Below, piece after piece: positions 1 to 5,839 of a stretch of 6,053 nt of DNA (the first letter of the stretch is position 1; the number at the start of each line of letters is the position of its first letter). A program made the translations under genes and the position numbers. The stretch spans positions 1 through 6,053 of the forward strand of contig CANOFI010000149.1 of NCBI GenBank assembly GCA_947565255.1. Reading direction: 5' to 3'. Below the pieces are notes generated by a model. It worked only from the letters and a program-made list of their open reading frames with translations. It ran no database searches and was not told the origin of the DNA. This DNA comes from an uncultured Lachnospiraceae bacterium. Lineage in GTDB: Bacteria; Bacillota; Clostridia; Lachnospirales; Lachnospiraceae.

Positions 1-11
1 CATGGTATGTC

Positions 12-24
12 GGAACTTTGTTCC
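12..24. repeat. Small hairpin GGAAC-TTT-GTTCC
   Basis: Perfect 5-bp inverted repeat with a 3-nt loop at the left edge. On the minus strand it overlaps an AGGAGG sequence (positions 22-27) and precedes an ATG at positions 3-1, with 19 nt between the AGGAGG and that ATG. It may be part of a dispersed repeat or of the leader of a gene beyond the window. The sequence alone does not decide. Confidence 0.4.
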
Positions 25-53
25 TCCTGATGCACACTCGCTTCGCTCGGCGC

Positions 54-81
54 TGATATAATATCTATTGATATTATATCA
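54..81. repeat. Perfect AT-rich palindrome, 12-bp arms, 4-nt loop
   Basis: TGATATAATATC (54-65) and GATATTATATCA (70-81) are exact reverse complements separated by TATT. The stem has almost no G or C and no following T-run in proper position, so it is not a classical intrinsic terminator. Read on the minus strand, the right arm region contains TGATATAAT, an extended -10-like motif, so it could be a promoter or operator for a leftward gene outside the window. It could also be the end of a small dispersed repeat. Confidence 0.6.
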
Positions 82-246
82 TAAATAATCAGAAAAATAT
101 ATATTTTTTTACATTTTTTTCATTCTTTTTTCCACGCAGCCCGGTCAGCGCGCAGGTATCACGCGATATACGACATACAGACGACAAGGATGAATTTCCA
201 CTCCGGAGCATTGCATTCCTTTCAGGCCGTATCCCTGTGTCATCTG

Positions 247-1065
247 CTACTGCAGCTTCATCAATATATTTTCTCCGCCGATTCTGGCAATTAAATCCAC
301 ACTGTTTATTGTTGTCTCATATCCCGCTGCAACCTGGCTGATAACGACAACCTGTTTTGTCTCGCCCGGCTGCAAAATACAGTTCAGCGAAGCGAAATCA
401 TCGACCAGCAGTGTCTTTTGTACCCCTACAAAATCCGCATCGTTAAACCTCAGCTGGAATTTAATGTTCTGGCCGACAATATTGCAGGCTCTGGCTTCCT
501 GTGCCCTGTTCACAAGCTCAAACTTCAACACGACAAGCTTTGTTCCCTGTGCGGCATCCATCGTAAATGCCAGCTGTTCGTCCGGCACCACCGGGTAATG
601 GTCCAGTGCCTCAAATCCAATATAATTTACTTCTACTCCTTCAATACCAAAATGCCTGCCCATATCATAAGGCGTCATTTTGGCATCCATCTGCGGATTA
701 TCCGGCACAGGGGTCGGCACCTCCATGGAAGGCTCTGCCGGCGCAGGTGTCTCGCTTGGAAGCATTGACACTTCCGGTTTTTTGCTCGGCTTCTTTTCCT
801 CCTTCGCAGCCGCCGATTTCTCAGGCTGCTCCGTCTTCTGGTTTTTATTTTTTTCCATCTTTTCCTTTGCCTGTGCCTTCGCTTCTAGCATGGCGTCTTT
901 TTCATACTGCGCATTATATCCCTCATCATACCTTAACAGCACCCCCGCCGCATAATCGGCAATCACTTCCTGCTCCTGTTCCGTAAGCTTCGGAATTTCG
1001 GCACATCCGGTCATAAATAATGCGCCTATACAAATGCATCCTATTTTCCAAATTGACTTTCGCAT
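247..1065 (-). CDS. Predicted lipoprotein with a C-terminal beta-sandwich-like domain
   Basis: Secreted, lipid-anchored protein of 272 residues; the exact function is not recognised. A basic N-terminus and hydrophobic stretch (residues 8-18) lead to a lipobox-like FMTGC with the modified Cys at 21, so signal peptidase II processing and anchoring on the outer face of the membrane are expected. Residues about 55-95 are rich in Lys, Glu and Ala, and 96-125 are rich in Pro (PAPAEPSMEVPTPVP). This looks like a flexible spacer through the cell wall. Residues about 140-272 alternate hydrophobic strands (LVVLKFELVNRA, then LQPGETKQVVVIS), resembling DUF4352-like immunoglobulin-type domains; this assignment is by appearance only. 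The start is ATG with AGGAG 10 nt upstream. It lies downstream of a two-component pair but has its own promoter. A role in sensing or as an output of that pair is inference. Confidence 0.85.
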   Translation of the reverse strand: MRKSIWKIGCICIGALFMTGCAEIPKLTEQEQEVIADYAAGVLLRYDEGYNAQYEKDAMLEAKAQAKEKMEKNKNQKTEQPEKSAAAKEEKKPSKKPEVSMLPSETPAPAEPSMEVPTPVPDNPQMDAKMTPYDMGRHFGIEGVEVNYIGFEALDHYPVVPDEQLAFTMDAAQGTKLVVLKFELVNRAQEARACNIVGQNIKFQLRFNDADFVGVQKTLLVDDFASLNCILQPGETKQVVVISQVAAGYETTINSVDLIARIGGENILMKLQ

Positions 1066-1223
1066 ATCAGATTCTCTCCTAATTCAGCTGTTCTTTTTTC
1101 AGTTTATTCCCGCGAGCAATGCACCCACAGGGCACTTAGGAAAATAGCCATGCCTGCATGGATATTTGACGAATGCCGCGAGGTATTTGACTGTCTGAAA
1201 ATGTCACTGTTTTACATTCCAAT
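1066..1223 (-). other. Structured 5' leader of the lipoprotein gene
   Basis: About 158 nt between the inferred transcription start and the ATG, with no ORF worth calling. It holds two copies of TATTTGAC in the plus reading (1163-1170 and 1184-1191, 21 bp apart), a strong hairpin (1143-1166), and a second hairpin on the RNA strand with G-U pairs around GUGCCC-UGU-GGGUGC (about 1121-1135). The hexamer UCCUAA (1141-1136) is complementary to UUAGGA (1082-1077), which overlaps the ribosome site. The layout suggests post-transcriptional control, but I recognise no known riboswitch class in it. Confidence 0.4.
1143..1166 (-). repeat. Hairpin in the lipoprotein leader
   Basis: In the plus reading, AATAGCCATG (1143-1152) and CATGGATATT (1157-1166) pair over 9 of 10 positions around a 4-nt loop (CCTG). 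The inner five pairs are perfect. It lies within the transcribed leader, about 78 nt before the start codon, and is not followed by a long U-run, so a terminator role is unlikely. Confidence 0.5.
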
Positions 1224-1229
1224 ATACTA

Positions 1230-1258
1230 ATTGTAACATTTTTTATGAAATTGTGCAA
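1230..1258 (-). promoter_or_regulatory. Sigma-A-type promoter of the lipoprotein gene
   Basis: On the minus strand, a -35 box TTGCAC (1258-1253), a 17-bp spacer and a -10 box TACAAT (1235-1230), preceded by TG one base upstream (extended -10). It starts 4 bp beyond the histidine kinase stop codon, so the lipoprotein gene can be transcribed separately from the two-component operon. The expected start site is near 1223. Confidence 0.65.
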
Positions 1259-1261
1259 TAC

Positions 1262-2713
1262 CTATTCTATCATTTTCGCCTTCTCCACCTCAAACCAGAA
1301 CACCACTCCATTTTCGCAGTTTTTCACACCGCATGGACGATTATGGGAATCCATAATTGCCTTAACAATCGACAGGCCGATTCCGCTCCCGCCATATTCC
1401 CTCGTTCTCGCTTTATCCACTTTATAAAACTTAATCCATACCTTTTCTAACTCCTCCGGCGGAATCTGCATGCCCGTATTAAATACAGACACCCGCACCG
1501 CGTCCCCTTTTTCCTCCATCGTAATTTCGATTCGGTTTTCGCCGGAAACATAATGAAATGCGTTGCTGACATAATTTGTCACAACTTCTTCGATTTTAAA
1601 CTCATCCGCCCATGCAAAAATATCCCTGCTGTCATCAAATACCACTTCAACCTGCTGGTTGCCTGCCAGTATTTTTGTCGAATTTAAAATATTCTGTATG
1701 AGAGCCGTCAGATTAAACCGTTCAAAGGAAACTACCTCGTTACCGAACTCTAACTGGTTGAGTGTGAGAAGACTTTTTACAAGCTGATTCATCTTATACG
1801 CTTCATCCATAATCACGTCGCAATAAAAGTCTCTGCTCTCCTCATCCTCCTGCACGCACTCCTTCAGCCCCTCCGCATACCCCTGTATCAACGCAATCGG
1901 CGTTTTCAGTTCATGGGACACATTGGACACAAATTCCTGGCGCATCACGTCCATTTCCTCTTTCTTTTCTATATCCTTCTGCAATTCATTGTTTGCTGAT
2001 TTTAATTCAGAAATGGTCCTTTCCAGAGACTCCGACATCAGATTCATGCGAACCCCCAGTAAATCAATCTCATTCTGTCCGGTTACATTGTATTTTGCCT
2101 CAAAATCCAGCCGCGCCATCCGCTCGGAAATATGCACAAGCTCGCGCAGCGGCTTTGTCAGCTTTCTGGTCGTCAGCGAAATAACCCAGAAGCTTAAAAA
2201 AATTGCCGTACATCCAATATACGCCAGAAAACGGTTCGAAATTACAACACTTTCCCGGATACTCTCCACCGCCGTACGCATCAGAAAATAATAGTTATTG
2301 TCGAGATTCCCCCACATATCCATATATTCCGCATTATTGACCGCATCGTAGCTCTCCCGGATGGTCTTTTCACTGCCTGCATTTTTAATCAGATAATCAA
2401 AAAAAAGACTTTGAAATGTTTTCGAATCCCCCATGGAAGCATAAATAATTTCATGGCTGGAATTCATAATAAATAATTTCACATTCCCCTTTTCACACAA
2501 ACTGCTGATCTTTCTCAAAAAATAGACCGTCTCCATCGTACCGCTCTCAGCCGCATCCTCCAGATATCCATACAGATTCTGTAAAAGCTTGCGCTTATTC
2601 GATTTGTAATACTCTTCCAGAAATAACGTATTAATAATCAGGCATACCGCCATGGTTGCCGCAAATAAGACGATAAATACGACTGATATCTGCCGTCTGA
2701 TCGAATGCTTCAT
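1262..2713 (-). CDS. Membrane sensor histidine kinase of a two-component system
   Basis: Sensor kinase of 483 residues that should autophosphorylate and pass the phosphate to the regulator encoded just upstream. Visible order: membrane helix 1 (about 9-31), extracytoplasmic sensor region (about 32-160), membrane helix 2 (about 162-181), HAMP linker (about 182-236), coiled-coil (about 230-258), then the H-box FVSNVSHELKTP with the phospho-accepting His267. The ATP-binding domain shows an N-box (VVTNYVSNAFHYV, 377-389), a G1-like FNTG (411-414, with Asn where DxG is common) and a G2 GGSGIGLSIV (441-450). No PAS domain is evident between HAMP and H-box. The start ATG overlaps the regulator's stop codon as ATGA, with GAGG 7 nt upstream, implying translational coupling. 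The ligand is unknown; the sensor region matches nothing I can name. Family assignment is very secure. Confidence 0.96.
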   Translation of the reverse strand: MKHSIRRQISVVFIVLFAATMAVCLIINTLFLEEYYKSNKRKLLQNLYGYLEDAAESGTMETVYFLRKISSLCEKGNVKLFIMNSSHEIIYASMGDSKTFQSLFFDYLIKNAGSEKTIRESYDAVNNAEYMDMWGNLDNNYYFLMRTAVESIRESVVISNRFLAYIGCTAIFLSFWVISLTTRKLTKPLRELVHISERMARLDFEAKYNVTGQNEIDLLGVRMNLMSESLERTISELKSANNELQKDIEKKEEMDVMRQEFVSNVSHELKTPIALIQGYAEGLKECVQEDEESRDFYCDVIMDEAYKMNQLVKSLLTLNQLEFGNEVVSFERFNLTALIQNILNSTKILAGNQQVEVVFDDSRDIFAWADEFKIEEVVTNYVSNAFHYVSGENRIEITMEEKGDAVRVSVFNTGMQIPPEELEKVWIKFYKVDKARTREYGGSGIGLSIVKAIMDSHNRPCGVKNCENGVVFWFEVEKAKMIE

Positions 2714-3390
2714 TCTTCTACCTCAAACTTGTACCCCATTCCCCAAATTGTTTTAATATATTTTCCTTTTTCTCCCAGCTTGCTTCTTAGCTTTTTGACA
2801 TGAGTATCAATCGTCCGTGCATCGCCGAAATAATCATAATTCCAGACATTGTTCAAAATTTTTTCTCTGGAAAGCGCAATGCCCTGATTCTCAACAAAAT
2901 AAACAATCAGTTCAAATTCCTTATAACTCAGTTCAATTGTCTTATCTCCAACCGTAACAATATGGGCCGCCTTGTTAATTTCTATGCCTCCCACCGACAG
3001 CACCTGGTCCTTCGCAAGCATATTGGACCGGCGCAGCAGTGCCTCCACCCGCGCCACAAGAATCTTAGGACTGAACGGCTTCGAAATATACTCATCCACC
3101 CCGACCTCAAAGCCCTGCAGTTCACTTCTTTCATCGGCTTTGGCCGTCAGCATAATAATCGGCACCTTTGAAAAATTGCGAATCTCCCGGCACACCTGCC
3201 AGCCATCCATCTTCGGCATCATCACATCTAAAATTACAAGGGAAATGTCCTTATTGTCAAAAAAAATGTCTAACGCTTCCATGCCGTCTTCGGCTTCTAT
3301 GACAATAAAATCTTTTTTCACAAGGAAATCCTTTACAAGCTTTCTCATCCGACTCTCGTCGTCTACAACAAGTATTTTCACCTTATCCAT
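2710..3390 (-). CDS. OmpR/PhoB-type response regulator
   Basis: DNA-binding response regulator of 226 residues, normal for the family. The receiver domain (about 3-120) has the acidic pair D10-D11, phospho-acceptor Asp55 in VILDVMMP, Thr82 in MLTAKA, and Lys104 in YISKPF. The C-terminal winged helix (about 128-224) has the recognition-helix signature TIDTHVKKLRSKLG and the wing IWGMGYKF. I chose ATG at 3390 because AAAGG lies about 10 nt upstream. A GTG at 3399 would add three residues but sits one base from that ribosome site. It is the first gene of an operon with the histidine kinase (4-bp overlap) and has a promoter with a palindrome upstream, which would suit autoregulation. Targets are unknown; the adjacent lipoprotein gene is one candidate. 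Confidence 0.96.
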   Translation of the reverse strand: MDKVKILVVDDESRMRKLVKDFLVKKDFIVIEAEDGMEALDIFFDNKDISLVILDVMMPKMDGWQVCREIRNFSKVPIIMLTAKADERSELQGFEVGVDEYISKPFSPKILVARVEALLRRSNMLAKDQVLSVGGIEINKAAHIVTVGDKTIELSYKEFELIVYFVENQGIALSREKILNNVWNYDYFGDARTIDTHVKKLRSKLGEKGKYIKTIWGMGYKFEVEE

Positions 3391-3439
3391 ATCATTCACG
3401 CCTTTCTAATACGCTGGATTTTTCTTCCATCCTATGCTT

Positions 3440-3448
3440 AGTATAACA
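3440..3448 (-). promoter_or_regulatory. Extended -10 promoter of the two-component operon
   Basis: On the minus strand TGTTATACT (3448-3440) combines the TGn extension with a -10 box one mismatch from TATAAT. No good -35 box is found at 16-18 bp, which is common for extended -10 promoters and for promoters needing an activator. The expected start site is near 3433, giving a leader of about 43 nt before the regulator ATG. Confidence 0.5.
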
Positions 3449-3450
3449 AC

Positions 3451-3465
3451 TATTTATGATAAATA
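3451..3465. promoter_or_regulatory. Operator-like palindrome upstream of the two-component operon
   Basis: TATTTAT (3451-3457) and ATAAATA (3459-3465) are perfect reverse complements around a single G. The palindrome begins 2 bp upstream of the extended -10 and covers the spacer and -35 area, where a bound protein would affect RNA polymerase. The sequence is AT-rich, so chance is a real alternative. Confidence 0.4.
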
Positions 3466-3482
3466 TGTGAAACAACACACTG

Positions 3483-4019
3483 TCATTTATTATTTTTGTT
3501 CAGGCTCTGCTCCCTCTGCTCTAATTCCTGTTCCCATTTCTCGTATTTTGTAATAATTTTCTCCTCATAGTTTAAAATATGCGGATTATTGGTTGTCGCC
3601 GCAACACCAACCATAAAAAGAAGACATCCCGACAAAATCGCAATGACAAGCAGCGACACTCGGAATTTTTTCTTATACCTGTCCCCCACATCGTTTAATT
3701 CCATCATTGTTTTTTTCAGGCTGATGGGATTTTTTTTGTCCATCCCATCGCCTGCAACCGGAATCGGCAGCAGGTCGTCCCCCATGCCTTTTGCCCGAAG
3801 CTCACTCTGCATTCTTTTTAAATAATTCAGGCCTACCGGCGTTGAAAACAATCCCTGCTCCAATACTTTATGGTACACCTGAAGCAAAACCTTTACATCC
3901 TTCATATTGTTATTTTTCTGTAAAAACTGGATGCCCTGCAGCTCTTTTTCAGCACGCTGTGCCTCTTTCTGCGTTCCAAACAGAAAGCCGTCCACAATAT
4001 ATCCGTTCTTATCCTCCAT
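3483..4019 (-). CDS. Hypothetical protein with one membrane segment and a charged C-terminal helix
   Basis: Protein of 178 residues whose function I do not recognise. The N-terminal part (about 1-80) begins with YIVDGFLFGTQKEAQRAEKE and continues with amphipathic helices (IQFLQKNNNMKDVKVLLQVY, then TPVGLNYLKRMQSELRA); this looks like a compact soluble domain. A Pro/Gly-containing linker (about 80-100) leads to one hydrophobic segment (about 121-141) preceded by the basic run RYKKKFR. By the positive-inside rule the N-terminal domain is cytoplasmic and the last 37 residues face outside. The tail (150-178) is a highly charged, probably coiled-coil helix. The start ATG has GGAGG 8 nt upstream. 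It lies between the truncated xerD and the two-component operon and ends about 35 bp before that operon's promoter, so it is probably transcribed alone or from a promoter in the gap. From memory, similar proteins occur in Lachnospiraceae; a search is needed to confirm. Confidence 0.8.
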   Translation of the reverse strand: MEDKNGYIVDGFLFGTQKEAQRAEKELQGIQFLQKNNNMKDVKVLLQVYHKVLEQGLFSTPVGLNYLKRMQSELRAKGMGDDLLPIPVAGDGMDKKNPISLKKTMMELNDVGDRYKKKFRVSLLVIAILSGCLLFMVGVAATTNNPHILNYEEKIITKYEKWEQELEQREQSLNKNNK

Positions 4020-4210
4020 ACCATTTCCTCCATTTGTACCTTAATTACCCACCCGAAGGGTATGCATTATGGTGTGCCCTGTGGGTATACCTGCCTGTTT
4101 TTCTCTGTTTACCATAAAAAGAAACCGCCTGCACTCACACTGCCCGTACCTCCTGCTTTCCTGTGCCGCCGGTTTTGATACAAACACCTTCTGGCCAACA
4201 CCGCCAAGTG
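4020..4210. other. Intergenic gap between the truncated recombinase and the 178-residue protein gene
   Basis: No supported gene. A 62-codon frame on the minus strand (4041-4229) has no credible ribosome site and odd composition. A weak long-range stem pairs AAACCG (4175-4170) with CGGUUU (4127-4122) and is followed by C and five U on the minus strand, so it could be a second terminator. The stretch 4050-4061 holds the short hairpin ACCC-GAA-GGGT. No clear promoter for the 178-residue protein gene was found here. Confidence 0.35.
4074..4086 (+). repeat. 13-bp repeat GTGCCCTGTGGGT, copy 2
   Basis: Identical in reverse complement to 1123-1135 in the lipoprotein leader. Both copies are intergenic and sit close to other small hairpins. 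A shared 13-mer in 6 kb is unlikely but not impossible by chance; it could mark a dispersed intergenic repeat. Confidence 0.4.
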
Positions 4211-4240
4211 AAAACGAACTGCCGCACAAGTGCGACAGCT
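4211..4240 (-). terminator. Terminator-like hairpin immediately after the recombinase stop
   Basis: On the minus strand AGCUGUCGCAC (4240-4230) pairs with GUGCGGCAGUU (4227-4217) through 11 pairs, two of them G-U, around UU; the innermost pairs would open into a larger loop. A short U-run follows (CGUUUU, 4216-4211). The structure starts at the first base after the stop codon. The tail is weaker than in classical terminators, so it may instead be an intergenic repeat that joined the gene end. Confidence 0.55.
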
Positions 4241-4966
4241 CTATATTTTCCTTATCATATTCGATGTTATCTCTTTTTCAATTCCTGCCGCTCTGGCATA
4301 CGACTTCATAAGCTTCCAGAAGCCCTGGCGGCTCATGCTTCCGCCGGAACAGTTTAAAAACAAAAGCCCCGTATCGGAATCCTTTATAAAATGTTCTCTG
4401 ACACCGGAAATATACTTTGCCAGGACAACCTGTGTCTCCCTGCCAAACGAAATTGTCTTCTGCCTGCAGGTTACACATCCCAGCTTCAAATTCAAATCCT
4501 CCACCTTAAGGGCAATCAGGTCGGACACCCGGATTCCGGAAGCATACAAAAGCTCCATCATGGCTCGGTCCCGGATTCCTTTATCCGTATCCCTCGAAGG
4601 CTGGTCTAACAGAAGAAATACTTCCTCTGCCGAAAGCTGCTCCTTCTCCTTTTTATGAATCTTCGGAGCTTTAATCTGTTCCGCACAGTCCACCGAAATA
4701 ATCTTGCTGCGAAGCAGATACCGAAAATAGGCCTTCATGGAAGCAAGCATCCTTGAAATACTTGCAGCCGCAAATCCCTGTTGTTCTAAGTAGAGCACAT
4801 AACTCTCTAAATGCGTAACAGTAATGTCCGCCGGCTTCTGGATTCCCTTTTCTTCCAAATACCCGTTCAACTTATTTAAATCACGCTGATAAGATACCCT
4901 CGTATTCTCACTCAGCTTTTTTGTTTCCTGCATATAATCCAAAAATAAGTCAATATCAAAGCTCAT
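4241..4966 (-). CDS. xerD: XerD-like tyrosine recombinase, C-terminally truncated, probably inactive
   Basis: XerC/XerD proteins resolve chromosome dimers at dif sites and are usually about 295 residues; this one has 241. The N-terminal SAM-like DNA-binding domain (about 1-90) and the start of the catalytic domain are intact, including the first catalytic Arg in YASGIRVSDLIALK (Arg146). The beta-hairpin with the catalytic Lys reads CRQKTISFG and looks 3-4 residues shorter than usual. Box II, normally TPHxLRH, reads TSNMIRKI and then stops: His is replaced by Asn236, although Arg239 remains. The Gly-His motif and Tyr nucleophile are missing, and no other frame downstream restores them, so this is not a simple frameshift. 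I chose ATG at 4966 because GAGG lies 8 nt upstream; an ATG at 4987 would add seven residues without a good site. It has its own promoter. Likely a decaying gene; a regulatory role for a catalytically dead copy is conceivable. Confidence 0.85.
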   Translation of the reverse strand: MSFDIDLFLDYMQETKKLSENTRVSYQRDLNKLNGYLEEKGIQKPADITVTHLESYVLYLEQQGFAAASISRMLASMKAYFRYLLRSKIISVDCAEQIKAPKIHKKEKEQLSAEEVFLLLDQPSRDTDKGIRDRAMMELLYASGIRVSDLIALKVEDLNLKLGCVTCRQKTISFGRETQVVLAKYISGVREHFIKDSDTGLLFLNCSGGSMSRQGFWKLMKSYARAAGIEKEITSNMIRKI

Positions 4967-5035
4967 AAATACATCCTCATTGGTCATCCTGTTACTACAA
5001 CAGTTTTATCTGCTGCTCATCTGCCGTTATGATAC

Positions 5036-5064
5036 ATTATACCTATTTTTTTCAAGAAAATCAA
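5036..5064 (-). promoter_or_regulatory. Sigma-A-type promoter of the xerD-like gene
   Basis: On the minus strand TTGATT (5064-5059), exactly 17 bp, then a perfect TATAAT (5041-5036). The predicted start is near 5029, giving a leader of about 63 nt to the chosen ATG. The leader contains a small hairpin CTGTT-N5-AACAG at 4989-5003. The promoter lets the recombinase gene be transcribed apart from spoIIM. Confidence 0.75.
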
Positions 5065-5080
5065 TGAGAAATTTTTATGT

Positions 5081-5134
5081 TATCCCCCACTTTCCGGTCA
5101 AATAACAACATATCGGAGTATTATATCCCCCACT
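5081..5134. repeat. Two direct copies of an 11-bp motif upstream of the xerD promoter
   Basis: TATCCCCCACT occurs at 5081-5091 and 5124-5134 (minus-strand reading AGTGGGGGATA). The copies are 43 bp apart, close to four helical turns, and the nearer one ends about 17 bp upstream of the -35 box. This could be a pair of regulator sites, or a small duplication. Confidence 0.45.
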
Positions 5135-5137
5135 CTA

Positions 5138-5761
5138 CTACATATTGTTAAAAATTTTATAAATTTTTTGTAAAAACGCCGGGTTTAACAGACTCTCTAA
5201 CAAAATACCGATAAAAAAAATGACAAAGGCAGCTGCAGCAAGTACAATATAGCGCGAAATCAAAGCCCGAACCCCCTGCATCTTCCCATGAAACTTAACG
5301 ACTCTGTGCTCAGACATCCAGCAGGCCCTCACCAGCAGCAGCAGGCCCGCCGGTATGTAAAAAAGATACTGCGGAAGCATTCCGGCGATACAGATTGCAA
5401 TCCCCTTCATTCCCTGCTGCATCACCGCCGCTGACAGGAGCATTCCGAACCCATTTCCAATCCACGCGGCAATCAGATAAACCGCTGTCACGCCAAATCT
5501 CGTCAGGCCGGCCAGAACGACCGCAAGAAAAAAAAACAGCCGCTTTTCAAATATATACCAGAACATCGCGTTGCTGTCTATTTTTACGCTTTCAATCTGC
5601 AAAAGAAAATAATCCCCATAAATACCAAGCTCAAGCAAGGCCTTTTTTCCAACTGTATTTGCCAGTATGATGCCGATAAAAAATCCAACTGTTACAAACA
5701 GACCTATTTTTCTTTTATATCCAGATGTCTCCTCTCCCATTAAAATACGGCTTGTTTCCAT
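5138..5761 (-). CDS. spoIIM: Stage II sporulation protein M (SpoIIM) family membrane protein
   Basis: Membrane protein of 207 residues, close to the family's usual 210 or so. In the mother cell SpoIIM joins SpoIIP and SpoIID in the complex that remodels septal peptidoglycan so the forespore can be engulfed; SpoIIM is the membrane anchor. Here about five hydrophobic segments are visible: 19-36, 75-88, 91-113, 120-147 and 169-190. The segment MLPQYLFYIPAGLLLL (128-143) corresponds to the family's conserved LPHGxxExPA region, with Gln for His and Tyr for Glu, so it is a diverged member. The start ATG has a strong GGGGG 8 nt upstream. The Nudix gene upstream and xerD downstream match the known spoIIM neighbourhood. 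In B. subtilis spoIIM is sigma-E dependent; no convincing promoter of that type is visible here. An inverted repeat encloses the start site and may limit translation. Confidence 0.88.
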   Translation of the reverse strand: METSRILMGEETSGYKRKIGLFVTVGFFIGIILANTVGKKALLELGIYGDYFLLQIESVKIDSNAMFWYIFEKRLFFFLAVVLAGLTRFGVTAVYLIAAWIGNGFGMLLSAAVMQQGMKGIAICIAGMLPQYLFYIPAGLLLLVRACWMSEHRVVKFHGKMQGVRALISRYIVLAAAAFVIFFIGILLESLLNPAFLQKIYKIFNNM

Positions 5762-5805
5762 AAAACCATCCCCCTTTAGACAATCCTATGAAAAAAACAA
5801 GCCGT
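5747..5805 (-). promoter_or_regulatory. Inverted repeat enclosing the spoIIM ribosome site and start codon
   Basis: In the mRNA, ACGGCUUGUUU (5805-5795) is perfectly complementary to AAACAAGCCGU (5757-5747), an 11-bp stem with a 37-nt loop. The 3' arm covers codons 2 to 5 of spoIIM; the loop holds the GGGGG ribosome site and the AUG. The stem would place the initiation region in a closed loop and could reduce or gate translation. Alternatively the DNA palindrome could bind a protein. Confidence 0.55.
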
Positions 5806-5839
5806 TTATTCCTGTTACCCTCTGAACGTAATTGAATCA

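Noticed and set aside
145..243. 32-codon minus-strand frame starting 3 nt after the lipoprotein stop
   Set aside because: Open and rich in plausible residues (CRLYVVYRVIPAR), but it has no ribosome site and is too short to support without conservation data.
418..986. Plus-strand open frames across the lipoprotein gene
   Set aside because: They are antisense shadows: no ribosome sites, low-complexity Ser/Pro-rich products, and they lie opposite a gene with a clear lipobox and start site.
1121..1166. Leader hairpins as a cyclic di-GMP or other known riboswitch
   Set aside because: The GGGCA-type and GNRA-loop landmarks of the GEMM class are not in the right order, and no other class consensus is recognisable.
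4041..4229. 62-codon minus-strand frame between the truncated xerD and the 178-residue protein gene
   Set aside because: The ATG lies inside the terminator-like hairpin, there is no ribosome site, and the peptide has no recognisable domain. It does not contain the missing XerD motifs.
4217..4260. Simple frameshift as the cause of the short XerD
   Set aside because: None of the three minus-strand frames downstream encodes the LGH motif or the Tyr region, so a one- or two-base change cannot restore the protein.
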